This document shows, piece by piece, positions 28,023-36,379 of a DNA stretch of 64,000 bases. The first letter of the stretch is position 1. Each line of letters starts with the position of its first letter. The DNA comes from Flavobacteriales bacterium (GTDB taxonomy: Bacteria > Bacteroidota > Bacteroidia > Flavobacteriales_D > Sanyastnellaceae). Location of the stretch: assembly GCA_018402085.1 (NCBI GenBank), contig JAGYJM010000002.1, positions 3,177,501 through 3,241,500 on the forward strand. The letters are read 5' to 3'. The notes below the pieces were generated by a model. That model saw only the letters and a program-made list of their open reading frames with translations. It searched no databases and had not been told where the DNA came from. A program made the translations under genes and the position numbers.

Positions 28023-28392
28023 AGCGTTGGCAAAAATAACTCATTTTCCCTTTTGGAAACGAAAATGGTGTTAAATCGTTTCCGGTGGGTTTGTTGTGTA
28101 GCCGCAAAGAAAAGGTTATCGGAATGCTATCAACAGAAAAACCTGCTGAACGGTCATGACGATGGCTTAGCACATCAATGCGTTGCACTCTGCTGATCCG
28201 GCATTTTTTAATGATTTTTACGACTGGGTGACCGGTAAAAAAACGCACACAACTCGTCACTGATGCCCTAAAAGCTATCGGATTGCAGTCCGCAACCATT
28301 CGCAATTGCGAGCGCTTATCTGTTTTCAACTTGCGCTTTGGTGGTTCTTAACTTGATATAAGATGAAATCTATTTGCGAGGCGGAAGGTCGG
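28023..28392. other. Intergenic region upstream of tetR
   Basis: Apart from the tetR promoter/operator at its left end I see no gene. TTGATATAAGATG (28353-28365) is AT-rich and may contribute a second promoter to the candidate RNA. Confidence 0.4.
28031..28067 (-). promoter_or_regulatory. tetR promoter -7 element with overlapping dyad operator
   Basis: Minus strand TATTTTTG (28031-28038) fits TAnnTTTG. Directly upstream is CATTTTC (28042-28048)/GAAAATG (28061-28067), with an inner TTTCC/GGAAA pair. The dyad covers the space between -7 and -33, as expected for a repressor site. Confidence 0.6.
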
Positions 28393-28481
28393 TAGCTTTG
28401 CTGTGCTCAACCCAAGCAGGATAACAACACTCGGCTTTCCTGTCTCAACTCCTTAGAGGAACCCTTCCGGTTCCTTTTTTT
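28393..28481 (+). ncRNA. Candidate small RNA (orphan promoter-terminator pair)
   Basis: TTG (28374-28376) and TAGCTTTG (28393-28400) form a plus-strand promoter with 16-base spacing. About 75 bases downstream lies a terminator: AGGAACC-CTTCC-GGTTCCT with seven T (28457-28481). No start codon opens a useful frame between them, and the downstream gene is on the opposite strand. AGCAGGA (28415-28421) can pair with TCCTGT (28438-28443). Expression is not shown. Confidence 0.45.
28457..28481 (+). terminator. Rho-independent terminator, plus strand
   Basis: Seven-pair stem AGGAACC/GGTTCCT with loop CTTCC, followed by a T7 run on the plus strand only. It cannot serve the minus-strand gene that ends at 28480, since the left side lacks an A-run. 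Confidence 0.75.
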
Positions 28482-29790
28482 ATTGGCTTCCGAAGAGCGG
28501 ACGCGGTTTGGCAACACCTCCGTCAAGGAGGTAGTCGTTCATTTTCTTTCTGCGTTCTTCGCTAAGTTCACCCGCCAGTTCGAGTGCGTAATATAAAAAC
28601 AGGCTGTCAACTCTCCTGCTAAAAGGAAAGAAGTCATTTTCATTGATCCGCATCAATTCAGGAGGAGGAGGCTGTCCGAGGCGCATTCTCGCAATAGCCT
28701 GATAGACATACATGCGGCATTCAGCTCCGTGGGTGTAGTAGCTGTCTGTTCGAATAAAGTTTTTGCGTGCGCTTTGGATCATGCTGAGCACGAGTTCGTC
28801 TTCACCCACGACGATAAGTGACGAACACACCCAATAATGAAAGAAGGGTATGCGCTCGTACTTCTTACTGCTTTTGCACAGCAGCGCATCAATGCGCTTT
28901 AGCAAATCGGTCTGAGGTTGCAGTGACACCCCTTCTTTATACCGTTGCTCCATGAGCACGCCGAGAGCTCTTGCCAGGGGAATTCCGTGCACTGAGCCCA
29001 TGTTGCTCTCCAGCATCACTTCAAGTCCTTCAGCAAATCGCTTAGCCTCTGCTGCATCGCCTACCGAGAGTGCCCTGCGGGCGAGCAGGCTCCATGCGAA
29101 CATTTTTTCTTCAGCGCTTTCAGCGTGACGCATATACTCCAGCATGGCATATCGATGCCGGGTATTCAGATTATCAACATCTACAAAGAGTTCGAAATAG
29201 AACTTTCTTGCGAAAGGGTTTTCAGCCCATTCAGCCCAGAGTTCGCGAACCTGTCCGAGTGGCTCACGGCGCAGCTCATTACCGAGCATCAGCATTGTCT
29301 GGTATAGCCGTACGTCAAGCTGTTGTCGATTACGAAACAACATTTCAAACTCAAAGAATTTGCGAATGAAACCGAAGTTTCGGGACCTAAAGCTGACAAT
29401 CAGAAGTTGTTTGAAGACATCAACCTGGTCCGGATATGACAGTTTTTGAAGTACGACGAGCAATTCTTTTTGTGAGAAACTGCCTTCGTAGGCGTCCAGA
29501 ATAATCCGGTTCACCTCCTGCATGGGATAAGGCGGAGAAGCGCCCAGCTCCACTTCATAAAAGCTGTGGTATCCACTGTATCGGGCCAGTAAATCAAGTG
29601 TTGTTCTGCTGAAGCCTCCGTCATAACTGACCAGCCCGAAAAACCGGCGCAGGGTGTTATAACTCACCGGAGCTTTGAGCTCGTTAGAGATTTCATCAGC
29701 CAGCATTTCGCAGTCGCCTCTTGACAATACAGGGCGACCAAAAACCTGCTCTATCTGTTGCTTTAAAATCTCGAGGTCTTTGTTATCCAC
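28480..29790 (-). CDS. Helical protein with N-terminal HTH-like domain, function unknown
   Basis: 436 residues, no signal peptide. Residues ~1-70 (LSRGDCEMLADEISNELKAPVSYNTLRRFFGLV) look like the small helical domain found at the N-terminus of many Bacteroidota proteins of unknown role, with a DNA-binding-like pattern (inference). The rest is alpha-helical and resembles irregular TPR-type repeats (e.g. LARRALSVGDAAEAKRFAEGLE). Upstream direct repeats at 29865 and 29933 could be its own binding sites. I cannot name a function. Confidence 0.7.
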   Translation of the reverse strand: MDNKDLEILKQQIEQVFGRPVLSRGDCEMLADEISNELKAPVSYNTLRRFFGLVSYDGGFSRTTLDLLARYSGYHSFYEVELGASPPYPMQEVNRIILDAYEGSFSQKELLVVLQKLSYPDQVDVFKQLLIVSFRSRNFGFIRKFFEFEMLFRNRQQLDVRLYQTMLMLGNELRREPLGQVRELWAEWAENPFARKFYFELFVDVDNLNTRHRYAMLEYMRHAESAEEKMFAWSLLARRALSVGDAAEAKRFAEGLEVMLESNMGSVHGIPLARALGVLMEQRYKEGVSLQPQTDLLKRIDALLCKSSKKYERIPFFHYWVCSSLIVVGEDELVLSMIQSARKNFIRTDSYYTHGAECRMYVYQAIARMRLGQPPPPELMRINENDFFPFSRRVDSLFLYYALELAGELSEERRKKMNDYLLDGGVAKPRPLFGSQ

Positions 29791-29864
29791 CTTACTCTTA
29801 AATCCAAAAAATAAAGATCAGAGGAATAAATTTAAAATTTCCGACTGTCTGCTTTTACACTGCA

Positions 29865-29951
29865 TTTTGTACCAATTTGTATCTCGCTGGTGCCTCTCAC
29901 TGGTTTTCGGGCGGCCTCTTTTCGGTATGTGCTTTTGTACCAAAGTGTATC
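29865..29951. promoter_or_regulatory. Paired direct repeats TTTTGTACCAA(T/A)(T/G)TGTATC
   Basis: Copies at 29865-29883 and 29933-29951 differ at two positions and start 68 bases apart. The location 75-160 bases before the start of the HTH-like gene suits operator sites. Confidence 0.45.
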
Positions 29952-30000
29952 ACTCGTTTTTTGTGGTTTCTGCATTTCAGCAGCATCTTTGTACTTGCTG

Positions 30001-30096
30001 AAAAACATTAGTCCCTCGCGTTAGAATCTGGGTGATCTGTCTCTGTTCAAAGGCTCGCCCTCTCATTTGGTCCTGACTAACGCGGGGGATGTTTTT
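30001..30096. repeat. Long imperfect inverted repeat (structured RNA or MITE-like)
   Basis: Left arm AAAAACAT, a three-base bulge, TCCCTCGCGTTAG (30012-30024); right arm CTAACGCGGGGGA (30077-30089) and TGTTTTT. Together about 20 pairs enclosing ~52 bases. Confidence 0.55.
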
Positions 30097-30208
30097 CAAC
30101 CCGGTTTCCCTTCTCATTCACCTCTTGCTCACACAGAAACCCTTGCCGCATACTTTCTGAGTTTGCGCTGCGCTTCGTAAGTTTGACACGAGACGCAAGA
30201 ATACCAAA

Positions 30209-31498
30209 ATGGCTCATTTCTCCAATTGGAGCGGCAACCTCCGGTTTACGCCGGGTAACCTTTTCCGCGCAAGCTCAGAAGAGGCAATCATTGACCTCGT
30301 GCAACTGGCCGCTCGTGAAGGCAAGAAGGTGCGGGTTGTGGGAGCCGGACATTCATGGACGCCCCTCGTTGAAACTGAAGACTACTTGCTGAACCTCGAT
30401 CAGCTTTGTGGGCTCCTTGCCATTGAGGGTAATGAAGCGACGGTCTGGGCCGGCACCCGCCTGAAAGAGCTCGGCCAGCTCTTATTCGAAAAAAACCTGG
30501 CCCTGGAAAACCTCGGAGATATTGATGTGCAGGCGATTGCGGGGGCCATCAGCACCGGCACACACGGCACCGGAGTGAATTTCCAGACCATTTCAAACCA
30601 AATCAGCCGTTTGCGCATGGTCACCGCCTCAGGCGAGGTGGTCACCTGTGACGCCGAGCAGCTCCCTGACCTGTTCAACGCTGCCCGAACCTCGCTCGGA
30701 ACATTGGGCATCATCACTCAGATCACCTTGCGGTGTCAGCCGACCTATAAACTTGAGTACCGCGGCGGCAAAGAAAGCCTCGACCACTGCCTGAGTCGCC
30801 TGTCTCAATACAACGCCGAAACCCGCAATTTTGAGTTTTACTGCTTCCCTTACAGCGAGAGGGTGCAGACGAAATTCATCAATGAGACGAACGAGGCCCC
30901 AACCAAAGATTCTTTGAGCCGGTACCTGAATGATGTGGTCTTGGAAAACGGTGTTTTCGGGGCGATCTGCAACGTGTCGCGAGCCCTGCCGACGACCATC
31001 CCGGCATTGAGCAAACTGACCGCCGCGGCGGCGGGCACAAACCGAAAAATAGACCACGCACACCGCATCTTTGCCACGGTGCGTGATGTTCGCTTCAACG
31101 AAATGGAGTACAATATTCCTGCAGAAAAACTTCCTGAAGCCCTTAACGCCCTGATGCGAATGATCCGCGATGAGCGCATCAAGGTGAACTTTCCTATTGA
31201 ATGCCGCTTCGTTAAAAGCGACAACCTATGGATCAGCCCGGCATACCAGCGAAACTCCGCATACATCGCCGTACATATGTTCAAAGGCATGTCTTACCGT
31301 GAATATTTCGAGAAAGTTGAAGCACTGATGAGTAACTATGGCGGGCGTCCGCACTGGGGTAAAATGCACTTCCTGTTGAATGACAGCCTTGCAGAACGGT
31401 ATCCGAAATGGGACGACTTCAAACGCCTTCGCCGCGAAATGGATCCTGACGGGCGCTTCCTGAACCGCTACCTCGAGAAGGTTTTCGGTGAAGCGTAA
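30209..31498 (+). CDS. FAD-binding oxidoreductase, D-arabinono-1,4-lactone oxidase-like
   Basis: 429 residues. The N-terminal PCMH-type FAD domain has RVVGAGHSWTP, where His is the usual flavin attachment site, and AIAGAISTGTHGTG. The C-terminal ALO domain includes the family signature GGRPHWGKMH near residue 385. Family members oxidise aldonolactones or alditols with oxygen or another acceptor. No signal peptide. It converges with a PLP aldolase/deaminase gene with which such oxidases are often neighbours in other genomes. The substrate cannot be told from sequence. Confidence 0.88.
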   Translation: MAHFSNWSGNLRFTPGNLFRASSEEAIIDLVQLAAREGKKVRVVGAGHSWTPLVETEDYLLNLDQLCGLLAIEGNEATVWAGTRLKELGQLLFEKNLALENLGDIDVQAIAGAISTGTHGTGVNFQTISNQISRLRMVTASGEVVTCDAEQLPDLFNAARTSLGTLGIITQITLRCQPTYKLEYRGGKESLDHCLSRLSQYNAETRNFEFYCFPYSERVQTKFINETNEAPTKDSLSRYLNDVVLENGVFGAICNVSRALPTTIPALSKLTAAAAGTNRKIDHAHRIFATVRDVRFNEMEYNIPAEKLPEALNALMRMIRDERIKVNFPIECRFVKSDNLWISPAYQRNSAYIAVHMFKGMSYREYFEKVEALMSNYGGRPHWGKMHFLLNDSLAERYPKWDDFKRLRREMDPDGRFLNRYLEKVFGEA

Positions 31499-31551
31499 CC
31501 GCTGAACCCGGAGCCCACCATCACTTTTCATTTTTAATTCCTGCGTGGGTC

Positions 31552-32733
31552 TCACAAAAAGCACTTCCCCTCCCCGCGGTAGGTCTTCCATTTCGTTCCG
31601 TTATACTGAAAGTTGTCAAGGATGTGCAGCTCATTGAATCGTTCACAAAGCTCTCCGGCTTTTGCGTGGCGGAAATATATATTATCACCAATCCCAAGGC
31701 TGTTCCCCTTGATGATCACGGGGGTTTGCACCTCTCCGGCACCTTCTTCACTCACCAGCTGCACATTACAGGGCGTCCATGGCTTAGGAAGGCGCAGAGC
31801 ATCAGCACTTCCTGATGCCAGATAGCCGCCGCCCATGCAGGTCATCATCCCTTTCTTCGGGATTCTGACAACCGGAAGTGCAAACCCGGCGGCTTCCCGG
31901 TGGCGAAATTCGCGGTAGCGATCGAACAGGTGCGGTGCGTAAAAGCCCGAACCGACCGTCACCTCAGTGATATCGTCTTCGGCGCGAGTTGATTCCAAAC
32001 TACCGGTGCCTCCGCCATTCACAAGCGTTACCTCCGTGAACTCACCCAATGCTGCTACCGCCTTGCGTCTTCGCTCACGGATGATGCTGATCGATCGTTT
32101 TTTCAGCAGAGCGATCGCGGCTGTTTTTAAATCGAAAGTCCCATCCGGACGGTCGCCCAGCCCGGCAATCTGCGCCTCATAGCCCATCAGCCCCACCACC
32201 TGAAGGTGACGCATCGGAGCAATTTCGTTCATCAGCTTCCTGATCGCATCCCCGCTTTTCAGCGGGCTTCTATACACACCAAAGTACACCCCCGGAAATT
32301 TCACCGACATATCGAGGTCAATGCACACCCTGATGATTCTGCCTGTTCGATCGCCCACCCTTTCGAGCATGGCACCGTGCGCCGGGTGATCAACCATGAA
32401 AGTTACCTGCTTCCCCGTTTCTGCGAGCTTTTGTGCAGCCGGCTCGTCAACCGTTGGGTAGCCCAACAGAATGTCATCAAACCCCTGTTCAATGAGAAAC
32501 AGCGCCTCCTCAGGCGCGAACGACATGATGCCCTGAAATTGATCAGACCGCGCAAAAATGTGGTTTAACACCGGCACTGACCGCACCGATTTGCTTGCAA
32601 CCCGGATGCGCTTATTACCGGCACGCTTTAGGATCTGATCAATGTTGACATCAAGTGCCGTGCGGTCAAGAAAGGCAAAGGGCGCCTCCAAAGAGGTAAA
32701 CGCGTCTTCAAACATTTCGTGCAAGTCATTCAT
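31552..32733 (-). CDS. PLP-dependent amino acid aldolase/deaminase (alanine racemase N-terminal fold, D-threonine aldolase-like)
   Basis: 393 residues from MNDLHEMFEDAF, which removes an upstream in-frame extension. VASKSVRSVPVL carries the PLP Schiff-base lysine of the fold-type III barrel. The C-terminal beta domain includes GDNIYFRHAKAGELCERF, like D-threonine aldolase/D-serine dehydratase proteins with a metal-binding His/Cys pair near the end. Likely reaction: retro-aldol cleavage or dehydration of a D-beta-hydroxy amino acid (inference). Its promoter region is shared with the divergent nuclease gene. Confidence 0.85.
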   Translation of the reverse strand: MNDLHEMFEDAFTSLEAPFAFLDRTALDVNIDQILKRAGNKRIRVASKSVRSVPVLNHIFARSDQFQGIMSFAPEEALFLIEQGFDDILLGYPTVDEPAAQKLAETGKQVTFMVDHPAHGAMLERVGDRTGRIIRVCIDLDMSVKFPGVYFGVYRSPLKSGDAIRKLMNEIAPMRHLQVVGLMGYEAQIAGLGDRPDGTFDLKTAAIALLKKRSISIIRERRRKAVAALGEFTEVTLVNGGGTGSLESTRAEDDITEVTVGSGFYAPHLFDRYREFRHREAAGFALPVVRIPKKGMMTCMGGGYLASGSADALRLPKPWTPCNVQLVSEEGAGEVQTPVIIKGNSLGIGDNIYFRHAKAGELCERFNELHILDNFQYNGTKWKTYRGEGKCFL

Positions 32734-32807
32734 TGCTGCTGAAATTAAGACATCCTCTACAGAATCATGCTTTAACGCTTGCACCTTTTTTGCGAACTTG
32801 CACCTCT

Positions 32808-34085
32808 ATGCAATTGAACCCAACGCACTCCGCACCAGCCGCTTTCCGATGCATTCTGACCGGTATCGTGGCACTCTTCATCAGCATCTCCGCCTTCGGA
32901 CAGCGCACTCCTGAAGACGCGCTGAAGTTATATCTGGAGCAACTCTCGCAAATTGAGACCCGTGCAGACAGCGTGCGCGGGTTGATCGAAGATGCGAAGT
33001 TAGCTCAAGTGCGCGCGCAACTGCGCGCCGTAGGTTATGCCAGTGACGACGCCATTGAACACAGCGCCATGGTGCTGTCGTATTCAGAACAGCATGAGCA
33101 GGCACGCTGGGTCATGCACATGATCACCCCTGACATTATTGACGGTAGAGTAACGCGTACCAATGATTTCCGCGAAGACCCTAAAGTACCAACCGGCACT
33201 GCTGTAGAAGCTGATTATTTTCTGAAATACGAACAGGAAGACGGCTCTTTCGAGTACGATGGCTTCGGTTATGACCGTGGGCACCTCGCTCCATCTGCTG
33301 ATTTTCGCTGGTCACAAACGGCGCTTTCAGAATCATATTTCTACTCAAATATGTCGCCCCAGGTGGCTGAATTCAATCGCGGAACATGGGCTGAGCTTGA
33401 AGACGCCATCCGCGGCTATATTTACCGCAACAGAGAGCAGTCGTTGTATGTGGTGACACTGCCTATGCTCACTCCTGACCTGCCCGTAATTCAGCGCAGC
33501 ATCAATCAGGTCGCCATTCCCGAGTATTATTTTAAGGTGGTGCTTGATCTCGAAAAGCAGCGCGGGATCGCTTTCAAGATGCCCAATCGCAAGATTGAAG
33601 AACCCTTGCATGCCTTCGCGATCTCTATCGATCAGGCCGAAGAAGAAACCGGGTTTGACTTCTTTCCGTTGATTTCTGAAGACGCCGCAAAAGCGGCGGA
33701 AGCGACATTCGACCCTGAAATCTGGTTTTCGGAAGAAATGCTCGGTGACGCTGAACCCTTGCCAGCTCCTGAACTTCCTCGCGGACATTTCAACACTACC
33801 CAGGCGCAGCAATACATGGGCTACAGCAAAGATGTTATCATTTGTGGCACCGTAGTAGGCACCCGCACCTCCCGGAGCGGAAATGTCTGGATCAATCTCG
33901 ATCGTCAATATCCGAACCAGGTTTTTTCGGTGTACATCAAGAAAGAGCATCTGGTCAACTTCAGTTATGACCCTGAAGAGGCTCTAAAAGGACAGGTGTT
34001 GTGCATCAAAGGGCGCGTCATGGACTTCGGCGGAACACCAACGATGCGGATCGAACGCGAGAAGGTCGTAGAGATTTACGATTAG
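32808..34085 (+). CDS. Secreted DNA/RNA non-specific endonuclease with C-terminal OB fold
   Basis: 425 residues from MQLNPTHSAP; signal peptide ending SISAFGQ (~31). A helical linker is followed by the beta-beta-alpha-metal nuclease domain with catalytic His159 in DRGHLAPSADF and the metal-binding Asn in YSNMSPQ. The last ~110 residues (IICGTVVGTRTSRSGNVWINL to the end) look like an OB-fold nucleic-acid-binding domain, an uncommon pairing. It probably degrades extracellular or periplasmic nucleic acids for nutrition. A hairpin element encodes D-A-A-K-A-A-E-A in the link before the OB fold. Confidence 0.85.
   Translation: MQLNPTHSAPAAFRCILTGIVALFISISAFGQRTPEDALKLYLEQLSQIETRADSVRGLIEDAKLAQVRAQLRAVGYASDDAIEHSAMVLSYSEQHEQARWVMHMITPDIIDGRVTRTNDFREDPKVPTGTAVEADYFLKYEQEDGSFEYDGFGYDRGHLAPSADFRWSQTALSESYFYSNMSPQVAEFNRGTWAELEDAIRGYIYRNREQSLYVVTLPMLTPDLPVIQRSINQVAIPEYYFKVVLDLEKQRGIAFKMPNRKIEEPLHAFAISIDQAEEETGFDFFPLISEDAAKAAEATFDPEIWFSEEMLGDAEPLPAPELPRGHFNTTQAQQYMGYSKDVIICGTVVGTRTSRSGNVWINLDRQYPNQVFSVYIKKEHLVNFSYDPEEALKGQVLCIKGRVMDFGGTPTMRIEREKVVEIYD
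33683..33703 (+). repeat. Hairpin element (GAAGC variant) in the nuclease linker
   Basis: CGCCGC-AAAA-GCGGCG followed by GAAGC instead of GATGC, sense to the gene and in the family's usual frame. Confidence 0.6.
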
Positions 34086-34188
34086 GTTTCTGCCAGGCAT
34101 CAAAATTTGAGTCGCGAGCGGCGATCGTCTCAACATCTTTCGCCTTGTATTTTGTGTTCGGAATGCTGCATCGTGAATCGTGAATTAA

Positions 34189-34214
34189 AAAAGCCACCCC
34201 GAAGGGTGGCTTTT
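34189..34214. terminator. Bidirectional terminator between nuclease and RRM genes
   Basis: AAAAGCCACCC-CGAA-GGGTGGCTTTT: an 11-pair stem with a tetraloop, A-run and T-run on the two sides, between convergent genes. Confidence 0.9.
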
Positions 34215-34234
34215 CTCTTGATGTCAGATTCTGA

Positions 34235-34591
34235 TTACCAGCCGGAGTTACCTCCACGGCTGCCACCACGGTCAAAACCGCCGCGACGACCACCGCCGCC
34301 GCCGCCACCGCGGTCAAAACCGCCACGACGACCACCGCCGCCGCCCTCTTCACGAGGACGAGCTTGTTTAACTACCATACGACGACCATCGTACTCGCTG
34401 TCATTCAGCGCGTCAATGGCTGCCTGACCCTCTGAATCGTCGTCCATTTCAACGAAACCGTAACCTTTAGAGTTGCCGGTGTCGCGGTCCATAATCACCT
34501 TTGCAGATGATACCTCGCCATACTGGGCGAATAGATCCATAAGATCGTCCTGAGTTACATTCGAACTCAGCTTTGTAACAAAAATGTTCAT
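34235..34591 (-). CDS. RRM RNA-binding protein with Gly/Arg-rich tail
   Basis: 118 residues from MNIFVTKLSS. One RRM domain: RNP2 IFVTKL (3-8) and RNP1 KGYGFVEM (42-49). The tail is GRP-like, with GGGGGRRGGFDRGG repeated twice (DNA direct repeat at about 34260-34350). Such small proteins are abundant, often cold-induced, single-stranded RNA binders or chaperones. A promoter ~150 bases upstream implies a long leader, as in cold-shock mRNAs. Confidence 0.9.
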   Translation of the reverse strand: MNIFVTKLSSNVTQDDLMDLFAQYGEVSSAKVIMDRDTGNSKGYGFVEMDDDSEGQAAIDALNDSEYDGRRMVVKQARPREEGGGGGRRGGFDRGGGGGGGRRGGFDRGGSRGGNSGW

Positions 34592-34750
34592 TATAGAAAA
34601 AATTAAAATAAAATGCGGGGGGATGATGGAGACAGGAAGAATGTGTGTAAATAAATCAGTAATCAAGCCTTGCAGTGTATCTTTTAAAAACCTGTCTGTT
34701 CAGACACTGCTAACATGTGAAATTCTTTGAAGCTTTTGCGCTTCGTGAAA

Positions 34751-34783
34751 CAAAGGTAGGCAAATTGCGCACTGCTGCGACAA
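34751..34783 (-). promoter_or_regulatory. Promoter of the RRM gene
   Basis: Minus strand TACCTTTG at 34751-34758 with TTG at 34781-34783 (22-base spacing). The implied mRNA leader is ~150 bases. Confidence 0.55.
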
Positions 34784-34852
34784 CCCTTCAAAAAAATTAA
34801 CCTTTTGCCGGTGATTATGAACAATTCGGCTCAACTTTCGTAACAAAGTACT

Positions 34853-36277
34853 ATGGCGGCATGGGCTTCTTCGCTTTCCCGGTTCTGGAGAGCGCTTTCT
34901 TTAAGTGGTGCAAAGCAGCTTGAAGAGGTGCGGTACTACCGATCACTGGTACTCAGTAACCAGGTGAGCGTCATCCTGTTCGTGTTTTCACTGATCATTG
35001 GGGTCTCTGTGTACACTACGGTTCCTCAGAACACTCTGATGATCAACTGGATTGGAGGGCTCAGCCTTACACTTGCCAGTGGTTTGCTCTGGAATCGGTT
35101 CGGTCTCTTTCAACTCAGTCAATTTATCATTGCTACCGGCCTCCCCTTGTTTCTGCTGTTTTCTACCATACATTCGAAGCTGGTGAATCCTGAAATTATC
35201 CACGAAGGAAGCTACTACAATCCGAGGTTCTTTCTGGTTGGGCTCTGTTTTATCCCGCTTGTCATCTATGATTTTCGGCAGCGACTACCCCTCGCTCTGA
35301 GCCTCTTTACCAATCTCACTGTGCTGATCCTGTATGACCCCATCCACCGCTTTTGCGGTGCCGGAGCAGAACAAATCATGGATCATCGACTTGAAAACCA
35401 ACTTTTTGTAAGTGTTTCCTCTTCTTCTGCCGGACTCGCAATTGTGGCGGGAATGCTTGTGTTGAAAAAAGCAAATGCCCGCTATGAGCGACGAATTGAG
35501 AGCCTTCTGGAGCAAACTAGCCGGCAAAACAATGAACTAAAGGCGGGTATCCGTTACGCGAGACGTCTCCAGGCATCGGTGCTGCCGTCTGCTGATAGCC
35601 TGGGGGCTCTGAGTGGTCGTATTGCTCTCTTCTTTCGGCCAAAAGACCAGCTCAGCGGAGACTTTTACTTCGCTCGTGATGTTGGCGCTTCGCATTACGT
35701 GTCAGTCGTTGACTGCACCGGTCACGGGGTGCCCGGTGCCTTTGTGAGCCTGATGGCCCATAAGGCGCTGAGTGAGGCGCTTGAGGTACACGCCGAAAAC
35801 GGTCCGGCAGCCACCCTCACCGATTTGCACCAACGCATCCGAAATGCATTTGATTCTGACCAAAACGGCATTCAAGACGGTATGGATCTCTCGCTCTTTA
35901 AAATCGACCCCGTGAAAAAAGAGCTGCGCTGGGCTGGTGCTCGTGGAATCTCATGGCTGCTCCACAAGGGCGAGCTCGGGCGACTCCCATCTGAAAGGCG
36001 ATCCGTTGGCGATGCCTCCGATGACCCCTTCTCTGAAGCAAGTCTACCTTACTCGTCGGGTGACCTTCTCTTTATCACTTCAGATGGCTTTGCCGATCAA
36101 TTCGGTGGAGGACTCAATAAGAAATTCGGACGAAAACGCTTGCGCAAGATGTTCGCTGAACTGGATCAAATTCCGGTTTCTGCGATCGAAGCACGGCTCC
36201 ATCATCGCTTTGACGCATGGATCGAAGACGAAGAACAGACCGATGATGTCTGTGTAATGGTCGTGAAGCTGCCGTAA
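34853..36277 (+). CDS. Membrane PP2C/SpoIIE-type serine phosphatase
   Basis: 474 residues. The first ~215 hold about six or seven hydrophobic helices; a short coiled coil (ARYERRIESLLEQTSRQNNELK) links to the SpoIIE-type PPM domain (~235-474). Metal-binding Asp residues are seen in LSGDFYFARD, VVDCTGHGVPGAFVS and FITSDGFADQFGG. It should dephosphorylate a protein, often an anti-sigma-factor antagonist, under control of the membrane part; no partner is adjacent. A hairpin-GATG element encodes H-R-F-C-G-A in the loop before the last helix. Confidence 0.87.
   Translation: MAAWASSLSRFWRALSLSGAKQLEEVRYYRSLVLSNQVSVILFVFSLIIGVSVYTTVPQNTLMINWIGGLSLTLASGLLWNRFGLFQLSQFIIATGLPLFLLFSTIHSKLVNPEIIHEGSYYNPRFFLVGLCFIPLVIYDFRQRLPLALSLFTNLTVLILYDPIHRFCGAGAEQIMDHRLENQLFVSVSSSSAGLAIVAGMLVLKKANARYERRIESLLEQTSRQNNELKAGIRYARRLQASVLPSADSLGALSGRIALFFRPKDQLSGDFYFARDVGASHYVSVVDCTGHGVPGAFVSLMAHKALSEALEVHAENGPAATLTDLHQRIRNAFDSDQNGIQDGMDLSLFKIDPVKKELRWAGARGISWLLHKGELGRLPSERRSVGDASDDPFSEASLPYSSGDLLFITSDGFADQFGGGLNKKFGRKRLRKMFAELDQIPVSAIEARLHHRFDAWIEDEEQTDDVCVMVVKLP
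35341..35360 (-). repeat. Hairpin-GATG element inside the PP2C gene (antisense)
   Basis: Minus strand CACCGC-AAAA-GCGGTG-GATG. Strict member. Confidence 0.7.
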
Positions 36278-36292
36278 GCACACCCGCCCTAC

Positions 36293-36376
36293 TTAGAATG
36301 ATTCTAAACACCACAAATGTGGTATTGCCGCCTCTGTGGACCGGGTATAGCTTTGCGTTGTCTAGAAAAATTCTAA
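36293..36376 (+). promoter_or_regulatory. Promoter with Fur-like palindromes upstream of the HmuY-like gene
   Basis: TTG (36325-36327)-N20-TAGCTTTG (36348-36355) is a textbook Bacteroidota promoter. TTAGAAT-G-ATTCTAA (36293-36307) lies upstream, and TAGAA-AAA-TTCTA (36363-36375) sits at the expected start of transcription. Both resemble Fur/PerR-type boxes. CCACA-AA-TGTGG (36311-36322) is a third dyad. Confidence 0.65.
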
Positions 36377-36379
36377 ATA

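Larger units (their letters stand above)
29791..30208. other. Divergent intergenic region with direct repeats and a long stem
   Basis: Two near-identical 19-mers begin TTTTGTACCAA at 29865-29883 and 29933-29951. A 96-base segment at 30001-30096 can fold into a ~20-bp stem. No gene is seen. Confidence 0.6.
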
